64,000 nucleotides of DNA from Ahaetulla prasina (GCF_028640845.1 NC_080539.1:104744554-104808553), one strand, 5' to 3'; shown: positions 10,102 to 19,784, counted from the stretch's first letter. Notes: generated from the letters alone by a model not told the origin. A program made the numbers and translations.

Positions 10102-10696
10102 TGTTCTGTCCCCACCCCCACCTCAGTCCAGGAAACACACGAACTGACTCAATTAGCCAGCAATGTAGTCGACGGCAGCTATCAGCTCTGGCAGAAAACC
10201 AGCGATCGTCTGCCAAGGTTTTCTGTATCTCCCCTGATGCCGGCGTCACAGAAGCTCGTTTCTGGACCAATCAGGAAGTCAGGAAGAAACAGCAATTCAG
10301 GCCAAATGCTCAGTCAAATAGTTCAGTTCAAGTTTCCACCAGTCAGTTTGTTTTGTCCGTCACGAAGTAGTAGAGCAGTCCCTCCTGCTTTTATACCCTG
10401 TGGGGTGTGGCTCCGTGACTCAGCACTCTCTAGGCCTGCCCCACTCCCTCTTTTGTTGTTTCCGCCTCTCTTGTCTACGAAACCTGGGATCTAACCAGGA
10501 CTGATTGTCCACAGCTGGGTCTGGAAGCATTGCCTGGGCGGGGGAAGATACAGGAGACAGAGGCCTCATCACCTCCTCCCCCTGGCCTGCCTCTGGCTCC
10601 TGGAGCTGAGGAGGGGAGCCCTGATGGCCCTTCCACCTCACTCGCTGTGTCACTCTCTGGCAGGGGGCCAGGCCCGGTGGGGCTGGAGCCACAACA
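10102..10696 (-). mobile_element. solo LTR, antisense
   Basis: On the minus strand the 595-bp segment starts TGTTGTGGCTCC and ends GGGGACAGAACA, the TG...CA ends of an LTR. It contains a TATA-like gtataaaag (near 10389-10397 on the plus strand, reversed). The flanks are catat (10097-10101) and tatat (10697-10701), a 4/5 match for a 5-bp TSD. No internal region or partner LTR is in the window. It is a solo LTR from a gypsy- or retrovirus-like element; I cannot tell which, and it differs from the 190-bp LTRs at 14.2 kb. Confidence 0.65.
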
Positions 10697-10704
10697 TATA
10701 TTCT

Positions 10705-11199
10705 CTTACACTCATACAGTACATACAGCCTCCAGACTTGAAATTTTGGGCTTAGACAACTTAGAACTTTGCCGTCTTCAGTCTGACCTAAGCATATTAC
10801 ATAAAATCATCTGCTACAATGTCCTACCAGCCAATGAATACTTCAGCTTCAACCAAAACAATACAAGTACACATAATAGTTACAAGCTCATGGTAAACTG
10901 ATCCAAACTAGACTGCAGAAAATACGACTTCAGTAACAGAGTTGTCAACGCCTGGAATGCCCTACCTGACTCTATGGTTTCTTCCCCAAATCCCCAAAAC
11001 TTTAATCTTAGACTGTCTACTATAGACCTCACCCAATTCCTAAGAGGTCTGTAAGGGGCCTGCATAAGAGCACCAGTGTGTCTACCATCCCTTTCCTAAT
11101 GTTTTCTTTTATTCATATCTTTTACATGTATTTATAATTATGTTTACACTTGTATTTGTCATAAAATACATGCTTAATGAAATAAATAAAATAAATAAA
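10705..11199 (+). repeat. LINE ORF2 C-terminus and 3' UTR (family X)
   Basis: The plus strand reads LEILGLDNLELCRLQSDL and, after frame breaks, a KYDFSNRVVNAWNALP-type end. This resembles the C-terminal tail of CR1-superfamily reverse transcriptases. The 3' UTR with ctaagaggtctgtaaggggc follows, and then an (AAAT)n tail to 11199. The copy is 5'-truncated and carries an internal stop. Confidence 0.7.
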
Positions 11200-11288
11200 T
11201 ATAATCCAGCAGCCTACTGATGCTGTTTGATATCAAGCATATGCCATGTAGGATATTGCACTGTAGGAATGCTACAGAATCCTTTTGC

Positions 11289-11430
11289 AATTCTTCTTTC
11301 TCTCTCTCTCTCTCTCTCTCTCACTCACTCATTCTCTCCCCCTCCCTCTTCTCTCTGAGAGAGAGAGAGAGAGAAGGAAGGAAGAAAGGAAAGAAAGGAA
11401 AGAAAGAAAGAAAGAAAGAAAGAAAGAAGC
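11289..11430. repeat. (CT)n, (GA)n and (GAAA)n simple repeats
   Basis: A (CT)n run is followed by pyrimidine-rich DNA, then (GA)n and (GAAA/GGAA)n to 11430. Together these form a pyrimidine block next to a purine block. The open frames across it are low complexity. Confidence 0.9.
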
Positions 11431-11943
11431 AGACAGGCAGAGAAACTCACCCTCTTCTAATGAGCATTAAAACATTTCATAACATATGTACTTTATTTAT
11501 ACAACCCCAAGCAAACAGATTGTTTCAATTGTCTTTAAGAGATAAAGTTGCTGATACGTAGTTGGTTGCTAAGGTTAGGTTAATCATGAAAGAAAAACAT
11601 ATGCAATGATTACCAGAATTGTTTTCAAACATAGTGATTATCCTAATCATTTTGAAAGTAAAGGGAGAAGGTGAAAATTTCAAAATTTGAAAACAAAATG
11701 GGCACACCAATATTGCTCAACATTTTCTTCTGCCAAGTTTATTTTCCTACAATCTTCTTCTCCAAACATTTTGAACTCAGACATAGAAATATTGGAATCA
11801 CAGTAATGGAAAAGATCTCTAAGAGAAAAGCTATAGGAAAGAACCCCACAGGAAAGGGATAAAATGTGTTCTCCCCACTTTCATTAGTTTCCACAATCTA
11901 GTTAACCAGAGATAACATATTTAACTGGAGGTTTAATGGGAGA
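11431..11943. other. no recognisable feature
   Basis: No repeat end or recognised coding sequence. Confidence 0.55.
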
Positions 11944-11944
11944 G

Positions 11945-11998
<54 letters not shown>
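11944..11998. repeat. (GAAA)n microsatellite
   Basis: About 13 near-perfect GAAA units. Confidence 0.95.
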
Positions 11999-11999
<1 letters not shown>

Positions 12000-12670
12000 G
12001 CGGGCCTTGAAGTCTCTGAAAACAACAACAACCCTGTAGTCTGTACACAGTCTATGATGGACTCCACATGCTACACAAATAGCTTTAGGAAAATTGTCAT
12101 TCTAAAGCTTGTTTCCTTTGAACAAAGAATGCTGTAATTTAAATTATTTTCCAGCTGTATGTGTTGTATGCTTATTGAAAATAAATGAATAGGGGCATTC
12201 TGTAAGATTTCAGCTGTGAAATTCCTCTTGAATTAGAGCTGCCCGAACTACTACCAATAGTTTTGTTGTTGTTATTTTAAAAGCCTTCTTTATATTAGCA
12301 ATGAAGCAAATTGTTTTTGGAATCCTCACTATGCTTAGTCTCTTTCTTTAAAAATGGAAGAAGTTAAGGAAGGAGAGGTCTTGTGCTTTCAGATGTAGAA
12401 GAGACCACAAGGCAAAAGCTCTATCTATCTTTTTGTAGATAAGCTTCACTTCCAAGGAGGAAGAACAGGGTTGGATGAGTTTGTGGACCTACCAACCTTC
12501 TTTTTCCTTTCCTTTTTTTCTCTTTTCCTCTGCCTGCAGAGGAGAATTCTTTCTATGGAAATTTTTCTTGAGATTCTAGAATCTTGATATTGCTATACTG
12601 TATGTAATAGCCAGTAATGAATGAAAAGAGAAAAGGTCTGAGCTGGCATCACAACTCCCTCTACTTTTGC
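11999..12670. other. no recognisable feature
   Basis: AT-rich DNA with a pyrimidine tract near 12498-12535. No repeat family recognised. Confidence 0.55.
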
Positions 12671-12893
12671 TCTGGTGGTGCAGTGGTTAGAATGCAGTAT
12701 TGCAGGCTAACTCTGCTGACTGCCAGCAGTTCGATCCTGACTGACTCAAGGTTGACTCAAGCTTCCATTCTTTGAAGGCCGGTAAAATGAGGACCCAGAT
12801 TGTTGGGTGCAATATGCTGACTTTGTAAACTGCTTAGAGAGGGCTGTAAAGCATTATGAAGCGGCATATAAGTCTTAAGTGCTATTGCTATGT
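12671..12893 (+). repeat. tRNA-derived SINE, near full length
   Basis: Head: ggtggtgcagtggttagaat with a cagttcgatcc B-box-like stretch at about 12727-12737. Body: gtaaaatgaggacccagatt, then agagggctgtaaagcatta. Tail: aagtgctattgcta. The Pol III A/B-box spacing in the head is tRNA-like. The element is non-coding and relies on LINE machinery. Antisense relatives are at 1-68 and 47751-47963. Confidence 0.8.
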
Positions 12894-12970
12894 ATGTGGT
12901 ACAGAGCTCTGACTATGGGGATAGGGTGAAGATCTAAAATGCTGCCTCTTGGTAGATATAAGAATTGAAC

Positions 12971-13259
12971 CAGTGGTGGGTTTCAAAATTGTTTACTACT
13001 GGTTCTGTGGGCGTGACTTGGTGGGTGTGTCTTGGTGGGCATGGTAGGGGAAGGATACTGTAAAATCTCCATTCCCTCCCCATTCCAGGGGAAGGCTACT
13101 GCAAAATCCTCATTTCCTCCCGATCAGCTGGGACTCGGGAGGTAGAGAATAGATGGGGCAGGGTCAGTCAGAGGTGGTATTTACCAGTTCTCCAAACTAC
13201 TCAAAATTTCTGCTACCGGTTCTCCAGAACTGGTCAGAACCTGCCGAATAGTACCTCTG
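12971..13259 (+). mobile_element. non-autonomous hAT-like element, family A
   Basis: Ends cagtggtggg and tacctctg, with an exact 8-bp TSD, aattgaac, at 12963-12970 and 13260-13267. It contains two imperfect copies of the ctccattccc/aaaatc internal unit and the gctgggactcgggaggtagag block. It lies 77 bp downstream of the SINE. Confidence 0.9.
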
Positions 13260-13267
13260 AATTGAAC

Positions 13268-13597
13268 TTCCCATGCTTATTCTTTCAGTTCTTGTCAGAA
13301 AGTTGCCAATTCTGCTTTCTAGCCTACAGTTTCGACTGGCTTTTGAAAATCTCATAAGATCTGGACAAATAAATGGGTATCCTTTCTGTCAGAAATAAGG
13401 CAATAATTTCTGGCTTGCAAAAATCTGAACAACCGTTAGATGACAAAGAAATCTGGTACTCGGATAGAGTTCTGTGGCTCAGATCTGATAACCCTTGGCT
13501 AAGTGCAGTTAAAAGCTAACCATTTCTAAGAAAGGAAGCTACTATGTCATCTATGAATAACTGTACAGAAAGGTAGAAAATTTTTCTTCTGTCTCAC
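13268..13597. other. no recognisable feature
   Basis: About 330 bp of ordinary sequence between the hAT-like element and the L1 target site. Confidence 0.5.
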
Positions 13598-13939
13598 AGA
13601 ACTCTCATAAAAGTTAATACATGAATTGTATTTGCACAACATTGGAAAAGTGGAGAGATTTCTATTGAAGAGAAGGTGATAAGGAAAATATTAGAATGTG
13701 CAGAAATGAATAGATTAACGTCAGCAATTAAAGAGAAAGAGCAAGCTGAATATTATATGATATGGGAAATATTTCATCAATGGTTGGAGAATAAAAATGG
13801 AGTTTGGAAATGAAGGAGACCAAAAATAAGCAGAAAATGTATTAAGAAAGAGTTATAGATAAGATGAAAAGTGTTAATATATGTATGAAGAGAATAATGA
13901 TAGTTGATGTTAACAGGGTATTATTATTGAACATTATTT

Positions 13940-14062
13940 AAATGTTGTATTTAAACATTACATATTATAACATATATTATAACATTACATATTATAAAAT
14001 ATATTATAAAAAATATAAAATTATAATATGTTAAATTAACGTATTATAACATATTATAAACG
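13940..14062. repeat. AT-rich palindromic run inside the L1 3' UTR
   Basis: Repeated tattataa/ttataata and acattacatattataa units form a locally self-complementary AT tract. It lies about 100 bp upstream of the LTR-element insertion site. Confidence 0.7.
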
Positions 14063-14166
14063 TAATGTTAATGTGAACGTAAAAGATGTGATAAATGATG
14101 AACGATGTAGCACAGAGATGTATGTACCCAGACGACACACTGCACAAGGAAAGATGGAATGTTTTA

Positions 14167-14356
14167 TGTTATGTATTAACAGTTGTGCCTTTAAATATTT
14201 GAGCGGGAAATCAGCACGTTGCTGATTGGACGAAGCCTCCAGCAGAACTGTATAAAAGGAGAGGTTTTTGCCCCAGCCTGTTGCTGGGTTCACCCTATAT
14301 TAAAGAGCTGTTGTCACTACCCTGGTCTCCAGCCTCGTTACTTCCCGAACTTAACA
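14167..14356 (+). repeat. 5' LTR (190 bp)
   Basis: Starts TGTTATG and ends TTAACA. It differs from the 3' LTR (18541-18730) at two positions (a g/c in the ttttt-ccccagcc stretch and a c/a in caccctatatt), about 1%. It contains an inverted CCAAT box, a TATA box and an ATTAAA hexamer at 14299-14304 that can serve as the polyadenylation signal. Confidence 0.95.
14222..14258 (+). promoter_or_regulatory. LTR core promoter: inverted CCAAT box and TATA box
   Basis: The ctgattgg at 14222-14229 reads CCAAT on the other strand. The tataaaag at 14251-14258 is a strong TATA box about 20 bp downstream. The same pair occurs in the 3' LTR and, with tatataag, in the second element's LTR (62830-62837), so the arrangement is conserved within the family. 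Transcription start would fall about 25-30 bp after the TATA box. Confidence 0.75.
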
Positions 14357-14357
14357 T

Positions 14358-14375
14358 TGGCGACGAGGATGGGAT
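14358..14375 (+). promoter_or_regulatory. primer-binding site, tRNA-Ser(GCT) type
   Basis: TGGCGACGAGGATGGGAT begins one base after the LTR. Its complement equals the 3' end of vertebrate tRNA-Ser(GCT) plus CCA as I recall that tRNA. The second element repeats the site at 62937-62954. It primes minus-strand DNA synthesis. Confidence 0.8.
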
Positions 14376-14453
14376 CTCGAGGCTAAGGAGAACCAGAACC
14401 GAGCTGAAGCACGCTAGTCCCGAACCCAGCAAACTCAGGGCAGAAACGCGGAA

Positions 14454-15062
14454 ATGGCAAACACGCCACCCGCACCGTACAACCCGGGCAAGGAGAAATG
14501 GGGAACATATATGACCCGTTTCGAAAGCTTTCTAGAAGCCAACGAACTACAGGGGATCCCTGATAACCGCAAGCGGGCTTACTTCCTAAGCCATTGCGGG
14601 CCGGAGGTAATCGAGATTGCGGAAGCCCTGGCAGAGCCAACGCCGATACAATCGGTATCGTGGCCGACTCTGCAGACTTTGCTGAAGAACCATTTCGCAC
14701 CGACGCCGTCCAAATACGTGCAGCGGTTTGAATTCGGAGAACGTAGACAGATGGAGGGCGAGTCCATCGGTGACTACATGGCCGCTTTAAGAAGGGCGTC
14801 CAAGGACTGCGGATACCGAGACTTAGACGAAGTGCTACTCGAGCAACTCATCCGAGGGGTCAAGGACATCCGCCTACGGCGACGACTGCTAGCCAGGAGC
14901 AACCTGACACTAGCCACCGCTCTGGACGAGGCCAGAGCACACGAAATGTCTACTAAAGCAGCAGAGACTCTGCAAAAGCCTCTTCAATCCAAGGCGGCGC
15001 AAAGCCAACGCCAGTACACCAGGAGGAGATTCAGTCCGAATCCGAAGGTGAGGCGAGGATGA
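14454..15062 (+). pseudogene. gag: gag: capsid-like N-terminal part
   Basis: An open frame of 202 codons starts at the first ATG after the primer-binding site (context cggaaATGg). It reads through a retrotransposon gag/capsid-like region (for example WGTYMTRFESFLEANEL, GESIGDYMAALRR, LIRGVKDIRLRRRLL). The product would assemble the cytoplasmic particle. After about 15012 the expected acidic linker lies in the third frame, and the gag frame stops at 15060-15062. At least two indels therefore separate this part from the zinc knuckles, which again use the gag frame. It is the best-preserved gag in the window; the second element's copy is frameshifted after 28 codons. Confidence 0.85.
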
Positions 15063-15098
15063 GGAAGGGTCTGCCGGACCGAGAAACGCGACACTGAG

Positions 15099-15209
15099 GA
15101 CCGTGACGAGTGCGGAAGCTGCGGAGGGCAGCATCAGCGCCAACGCTGCAGGTTTAAAGACGCAACATGCCGGCGGTGTGGGAAGAAAGGACACTTAGCT
15201 CAGGTTTGC
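15099..15209 (+). pseudogene. gag nucleocapsid zinc-knuckle region
   Basis: A CCHC knuckle, C-R-R-C-G-K-K-G-H-L-A-Q-V-C (CX2CX4HX4C), lies at 15168-15209. A cysteine-rich segment (CGSCGG) precedes it at 15111-15128. Nucleocapsid knuckles bind and package the element RNA. The region is separated from capsid by the stop at 15060. Confidence 0.8.
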
Positions 15210-15404
15210 AGAGCGGCCCAACCTTCCGCCGAAAATTCAAATCGGCCAATCAAAGCGGAACCGGAAAGGCGGCCCGCGATTGGTTCAAACAAGAAAGGCG
15301 AAGTCTAACCAAACGACTGTCATTATAGGCGCGCCTCAACCAAAGTGGAAAAGAAGATTTTCACAAAGCCCAAGATCGAGGGAGTACGGTGCAGGCTTGA
15401 AGTG

Positions 15405-15660
15405 GACACGGGATCAGCGATCACCATCATGTCCTGGGACACCCTGGCGAAGTCGCTGCCGTCCGTCGCGGCGCCATCTGCAAGCACAGCGGCTACGAGT
15501 GCCACGACTACCAGGGAATCGCATCCCTGTTCGAGGACCACCTCCGTCCGAGTCGAGTCGGCCCTCACAAAAGACCCTGCCCATCACGATCGTCGAAGGA
15601 ACTCTGCCCAGTCTGTTGGGACTAGACTGGTTTCGTGCCCTGGGCATGGGAGTGACTGGC
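15405..15660 (+). pseudogene. retropepsin-like protease remnant
   Basis: The aspartic-protease active site reads VDTGSAITIMSW, with DTG codons at 15405-15413. The later part, with the LLGLDWF strand typical of gypsy proteases (near 15613-15633), is in a different frame, so the domain is broken by at least one frameshift. Protease would cleave the gag-pol precursor. Confidence 0.8.
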
Positions 15661-15769
15661 ATCTACAGAAGTGACTGCAATTTGAAAGACATTCTCTTTA
15701 ACGAGTTCAAGATGTCTTCAAGGACTGCCTGGGCAAGTACAAGGGACCCCTATTTCCTTCAACTTAGAC

Positions 15770-16510
15770 CCCAGGTAGCCCCCATTAGGCTTAAGGCGAG
15801 GAGAGTCCTTTGCCCTAAAACCAAAATTGATAAGGAGCTGGACAAGCTCATAAATCAGGGGTTTTGGTGCCAGTCGATCACGCAAAGTGGGAGACGCCAA
15901 TCGTCACCCCATCAAATCGGACGGGTCAATTAGAATTTGCGCTGACTACAAGGCGACGCTTAACAAAGCCTTACAGAAAAGCGTGCCGGTTCCGTGGTGC
16001 AACATTTATTGCACTCCTTGGGGCAAGGGCAAGTCTTTGCAAAGTTAGACTTGGCCCAAGCCTACCAACAACTGCCAGTAGACGCCCGCACAGCGAAGCC
16101 CAAACGATTGTGACGCACAGGGGGCATTCAAGTGCACCGATTGCAATTTGGGGTTAGTGTGGCACCAGGGCTGTTCCAAAACCTGATGGAACGACTACTG
16201 CAAGGGCTCCCAGGGTAGTTCCTACTTGATGATGTCCTAATTTCAGGGAAAACATGGAGGAATTGGGGAGGCGGTTAAGAAAGGTCTTGAGCATTTTCCG
16301 GACAGCGGATTAAAAGTCAAGACAAATAAATGTCAGATAGGGGTCGAATCGGTCGATTTCTTGGGCTACGGATAGACAAGAAAGGAATTCACCCTACTGA
16401 GAGCAAAGTTAAGGCAATTAGGAAGGCTCCAGCGCCCAAAAACAAAGCAGAGCTGCAGGCATTCCTGGGATTGGTTAATTTTACGCGGTCTTTTGAAGAA
16501 CAAAGCAACC
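15770..16510 (+). pseudogene. reverse transcriptase remnant (palm and connection)
   Basis: Pieces in several frames spell a gypsy reverse transcriptase: KIDKELDKLINQGF, then WETPIVTP, an ADYKATLNKA stretch, the motif-A segment AKLDLAQAYQQL (about 16038-16073), and the catalytic aspartate pair at 16228-16233 followed by VLISG. In that frame the residues before DD read LL rather than Y/F-L, reflecting local damage. The connection (GIHPTESKVKAI, ELQAFLGLVNF) is at 16330-16490. Many frameshifts and stops make it non-functional. Confidence 0.85.
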
Positions 16511-16629
16511 GTTCTTGGAACCGCTGCATAGGCTCTTAGGGAAAAATACTGTTTGGTCTTGGGAAAGTCAGAAAATAGGGCTTTTGAAGCAGTAAAGAAC
16601 CTGCTCTCAAGTGATAGCCTGCTCATCCA

Positions 16630-16930
16630 ATATCACGACTCACTACCCCTAGTGCTGGTTTGCGATCGTCCCCTTATGGGGTGGGGCTGTACTCAGCCAT
16701 AGACTTCAAAGCGGCACAGAAGCCCCTATAGCGTTCTACTCTAGAACGATGTCCTCCCAGAGAGGAACTACAGCCAATTAGACAAAGAAGCATTAGCCAT
16801 TGTATCAGGGTCAAAAATTCCATGAGTATGTCTTTGGGCGGAATTTTGAAATCGTGACTGACCACAGACCGTTACTGGGATTACTGGCTGGCGACCGCCA
16901 ACGCCTGTGGCACTTTCGCCACGCTTGACT
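16630..16930 (+). pseudogene. RNase H remnant
   Basis: Segments equivalent to LPLVLVCD (first acidic residue codon near 16660), FYSRTMSS, SQLDKEALAIVSG and FEIVTDHRPLLGLL (about 16846-16885) follow the canonical RNase H order of gypsy pol, but lie in several frames. The domain would remove RNA from the RNA/DNA hybrid. Confidence 0.75.
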
Positions 16931-17199
16931 CGATGGACTATATTTTTAGCCGCTTACTCATACAAGCTGCAGCATCGACCAGGAAAGAAGTGGGGCATGC
17001 AGACGCATTGAGCCGATGCCCACTGCCAGGGGCGACCGAAGACCCCACTCCGGGACACCCATCCTCCTTATTGACTCGTTGGACTCTGGCCCAGTCACAT
17101 CAAAGGAAGTGGCTCGGCATCATACCGACATTGTGTTAAGGACTGTACTCGGTTGGGTACAGAGGGTGGCCGCTGCGCCGGGCGAACGGTTCAAAGAAT

Positions 17200-18489
17200 T
17201 TGTTAAGAAACGTGATGAGCTCTCGGCTCAAGGGGTGCCTGTTATGGGGTGATCGTGTAATAATTCCTGTTAAGTTAAGGGCAAGGTATTGGACCTCCTC
17301 CACGAGGTCACCCAGGCATCGTAAGGATGAAGGGTTAGCTAGAAGCTATGTATGGTGGCCACTCATGGACGCAGAGATTGCTGAGAGGGTAGGGAAATGC
17401 CAAGCTTGCCAAGAGTCCAGACCGCTACCCCCAACAGCCCCAGTCAGAGAATGGGAAAAGCCCCAAGGGCCTTGGTCAAGAATCCACATTGACTTTGCTG
17501 GCCCCTTTCACGGCCAAACGTTCCTAGTGGTGGTGGACGCATTTTCCAAATGGTTAGAGATCATACTTATGAAGTCCACCACAGCCGAAGCAGTAATCGC
17601 AACCCTCCGCCACCTATTCGCAACCCACGGGTTGCCGGACACTCTGGTGTCCGACAATGGGCCCCAATTCACGGCAGCCCAGTTTGAAGAGTACCTGGCA
17701 GAGGAAGGCATCCGACATGCCCTCTCTGCACCTTTCCACCCTGCGTCGAATGGCCTTGCAGAGCGTTCCGTCCGGGCGCTAAGGAGGCATTGTCCAGGCT
17801 CAAGCCAGGTGACTGGCAAACAAAATAGACTTTTCCTAGCCGTCCAGCACAGAACCCCAAGCACAGCCACTGGGAAAAGCCCAGCCGAATTGCTAATGGG
17901 ACGAAAACTCCGGTGCCCACTTGACCGTTTGAACCCCCATTACACACCCGAGGGTTACAAGGGGGAGCTAGAAAAAACAAGGGAAATGAGCATAGGCGAC
18001 CGAGGGTGGGCCCGAAACTATGGGGACGGCCCGAGTTGGGTCGCCGGACAAGTAACAAAAGTAACAGGGCCAAAATCGTACGTGGTAGAGCTACCAGACA
18101 ACCGAATGTGGCGGCGCCACATAGATCAGTTAAGGAAACGAATAACTGGCCAAACCAAACCAACAGAGACAGGTAATGACCAAGACCACTTTGAATCCAC
18201 AGCTGACAATGACCCGGGGGAGGCGCAAGACTTAGCTGAGGTCCCAGAGTTCCAGCGACGCCATCAGGTCCCCGAGGGAAGCAGCAAGGAAAATTCCAAA
18301 ATTAATCCAAGGCCGGATGGCCAAGAAAAAGAGTCGGCCAATAATCCAGAGCCCGATGGCCCAGAGAAAGAGCTGGGAGGAGAAAACAGCCCCTCCGACC
18401 AGCTCGAAACACCACCCAGAACTGAACCGCGCAGGTCAGAAAGAACTAGGAGACGCCCAGGTTATTTGCGTGACTACGTCGAAAAATAA
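17200..18489 (+). pseudogene. integrase, 429-codon open frame lacking an intact N-terminus
   Basis: This is the longest open frame in the window. It holds part of the HHCC zinc region (two Cys at codons 67 and 70, CQAC) and the full catalytic core. D98 is in HIDFAGPF, D152 in SDNGPQF and E188 in NGLAERSVR, giving D-53-D-35-E spacing. A C-terminal SH3/GPY-F-like module follows (TGPKSYVVEL), then a hydrophilic acidic/basic tail. The ATG at 17200 is arbitrary; the true pol frame would enter from upstream, where a frameshift breaks the His-His part. Residues just after E188 (about codons 194-210) look scrambled by two compensating indels. No chromodomain is visible. Confidence 0.85.
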
Positions 18490-18527
18490 CATGTAAATAA
18501 ATATGTAAATAAGACCAAGTGTTTTCT

Positions 18528-18540
18528 GGGAGGGGAGGAG
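18528..18540 (+). promoter_or_regulatory. polypurine tract
   Basis: gggaggggaggag lies immediately upstream of the 3' LTR, the expected place for the plus-strand primer. Confidence 0.85.
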
Positions 18541-18730
18541 TGTTATGTATTAACAGTTGTGCCTTTAAATATTTGAGCGGGAAATCAGCACGTTGCTGAT
18601 TGGACGAAGCCTCCAGCAGAACTGTATAAAAGGAGAGGTTTTTCCCCCAGCCTGTTGCTGGGTTCACCATATATTAAAGAGCTGTTGTCACTACCCTGGT
18701 CTCCAGCCTCGTTACTTCCCGAACTTAACA
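18541..18730 (+). repeat. 3' LTR (190 bp)
   Basis: Same length as the 5' LTR with two substitutions and no indels. It is followed by the tttta TSD at 18731-18735 and then by the L1 3' tail. Confidence 0.95.
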
Positions 18731-18782
18731 TTTTATATTTGTTTTGTTTAAAAAAAATTAAAAGAAAGAACTCTCGTAAAAG

Positions 18783-19599
18783 AAGTTTCTTATAGAACAT
18801 AACCTTTGAGAAGTGATCTGTTAGAAACTTCTGTATTTCTCAGAGAACGTAACTTTTCCCAGAAAACTGCAGTGTGGGGGGGGGCACTGCACATGGGCCT
18901 TGGGTCTTGGTTGTATCATTCCTAACTTTTCAGGAGATAGAAGACTCTATCAAAGAGTTGTCTATAAAAGAAGACTTTCATCAAGGCCAATTATAATTTG
19001 GGCTATTCATTCTCTACAAGAATGACTATTTCTATCCATGATCTTTCTTGGATCTCCCACTTTACAGATAGAGGTGAATATACATGTCCCAGGATAATGT
19101 TGCAGGATCCAATCTGGCTCAGTCACTGGGACCAGAAGTTTTGTCTTCCAAGCTTTCAGTCTTGTGCTGGAGCCCATCTTCAGGAATCTTCTCTCTAGCA
19201 AAGTGTGTGCTGCTCTGTGTATGGTATTTATAGTGCCTATTGTAAGTGGCTTTTTAGATGTTGATTGGAGTGTGTTGATGGCTGGCTTTTAAGTCATTAG
19301 CTGTCATTTGCTTGTGCTGCCCAGCCCTTGTCTTCTAAGTACTTGATAGACTGGCTGTAATGCAGCACCCCTGAATTACGAGGGGCCTGTTTCCCAGGCC
19401 TTCAATCACTTCCCTGGCTGTTTTTTGTGCCTGTTCGTCCAACAATCTTAATAGCTGCAAAATTGATTGTGTGGCCTTGTTCATTGCAGTGAGTTCAAGT
19501 CTCCTTGTCTGACTGCTCATCTGACTTTCACACAAGGAGCTAGACACAAAATCTACATAGGTGACAAGATAGCTTTTGCCTCATGTCACCTGTAGAATC
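18783..19599. other. possible Penelope-like fragment (19015-19570), otherwise featureless
   Basis: On the minus strand, phrases such as ctgaagatgggctccagcac and tgaaagcttggaagacaaaa remind me of Penelope-like or LINE terminal regions, but I cannot confirm a family. A G9 run lies near 18877-18885. No gene recognised. Confidence 0.3.
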
Positions 19600-19784
19600 C
19601 AGTGGTGGGATTCAGCCGGTTTTCTCCGGATCACACGAACTGGTAGCGGTGATTATAGGAGGCTCCGCCCATCCACCCGGATGTAATGCACAAGTACTGC
19701 ACCTGCACAGAAAGCCGTGCACCTGTGCAGAGATGGTGCTCATTTTTGCGAACTTGTAGGGAAGGTAAGTGAATCCCACCTCTG
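19600..19784 (+). mobile_element. non-autonomous hAT-like element, family B
   Basis: Ends cagtggtgggattc and gaatcccacctctg form a 14-bp near-perfect inverted pair. The flanks are gtagaatc (19592-19599) and gcagaatc (19785-19792), 7/8. The core has ggaggctccgcccat. A consensus splice donor, aaggtaagt, lies at 19762-19770. Confidence 0.85.

Larger units (their letters stand above)
14167..18730 (+). mobile_element. Ty3/gypsy-type LTR retrotransposon, full structure, broken coding region
   Basis: A 4564-bp element with two 190-bp LTRs, a tRNA-Ser-type primer-binding site, gag, protease, reverse transcriptase, RNase H, integrase in that order, and a polypurine tract. A 5-bp TSD, tttta, lies at 14162-14166 and 18731-18735. 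The pol order with integrase last, the GPY/F-like C-terminal integrase module and the absence of env fit Ty3/gypsy (Metaviridae). The short LTR and serine-tRNA primer suggest a Mag-like lineage, which is an inference. Many frameshifts make it non-autonomous. It is inserted in the same orientation as the host L1. A second copy starts at 62758. Confidence 0.95.
13614..18766 (+). mobile_element. 5'-truncated L1 LINE, split by an LTR retrotransposon
   Basis: The plus strand at 13640-13812 encodes an L1 ORF2 C-terminus (for example RKILECAEMNRLTS, YYMIWEIFHQWLEN). An AT-rich 3' UTR follows to 14166, is interrupted by the gypsy element, and resumes at 18736-18766 with an A-rich tail. The TSD is agaactctcataaaag at 13598-13613 and the same with one change at 18767-18782 (15/16). 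The two L1 parts therefore belong to one insertion that predates the LTR element. It is dead, keeping only the last part of ORF2. Confidence 0.85.

Noticed and set aside
12671..12893. a true tRNA gene
   Set aside because: Only the head is tRNA-like. The body and tail are those of a SINE repeated at 1-68 and 47751-47963, and no clover-leaf or terminator is present.
14454..15062. gag frame as a domesticated host gene
   Set aside because: It sits between LTRs with a primer-binding site and TSD, and the downstream domains are frameshifted. There is no sign of a host promoter or intron.
19335..19547. 70-residue minus-strand frame as a gene fragment
   Set aside because: There is no recognisable domain, and the surrounding phrases look like a retroelement terminus. 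The family is uncertain, so no gene call is made.
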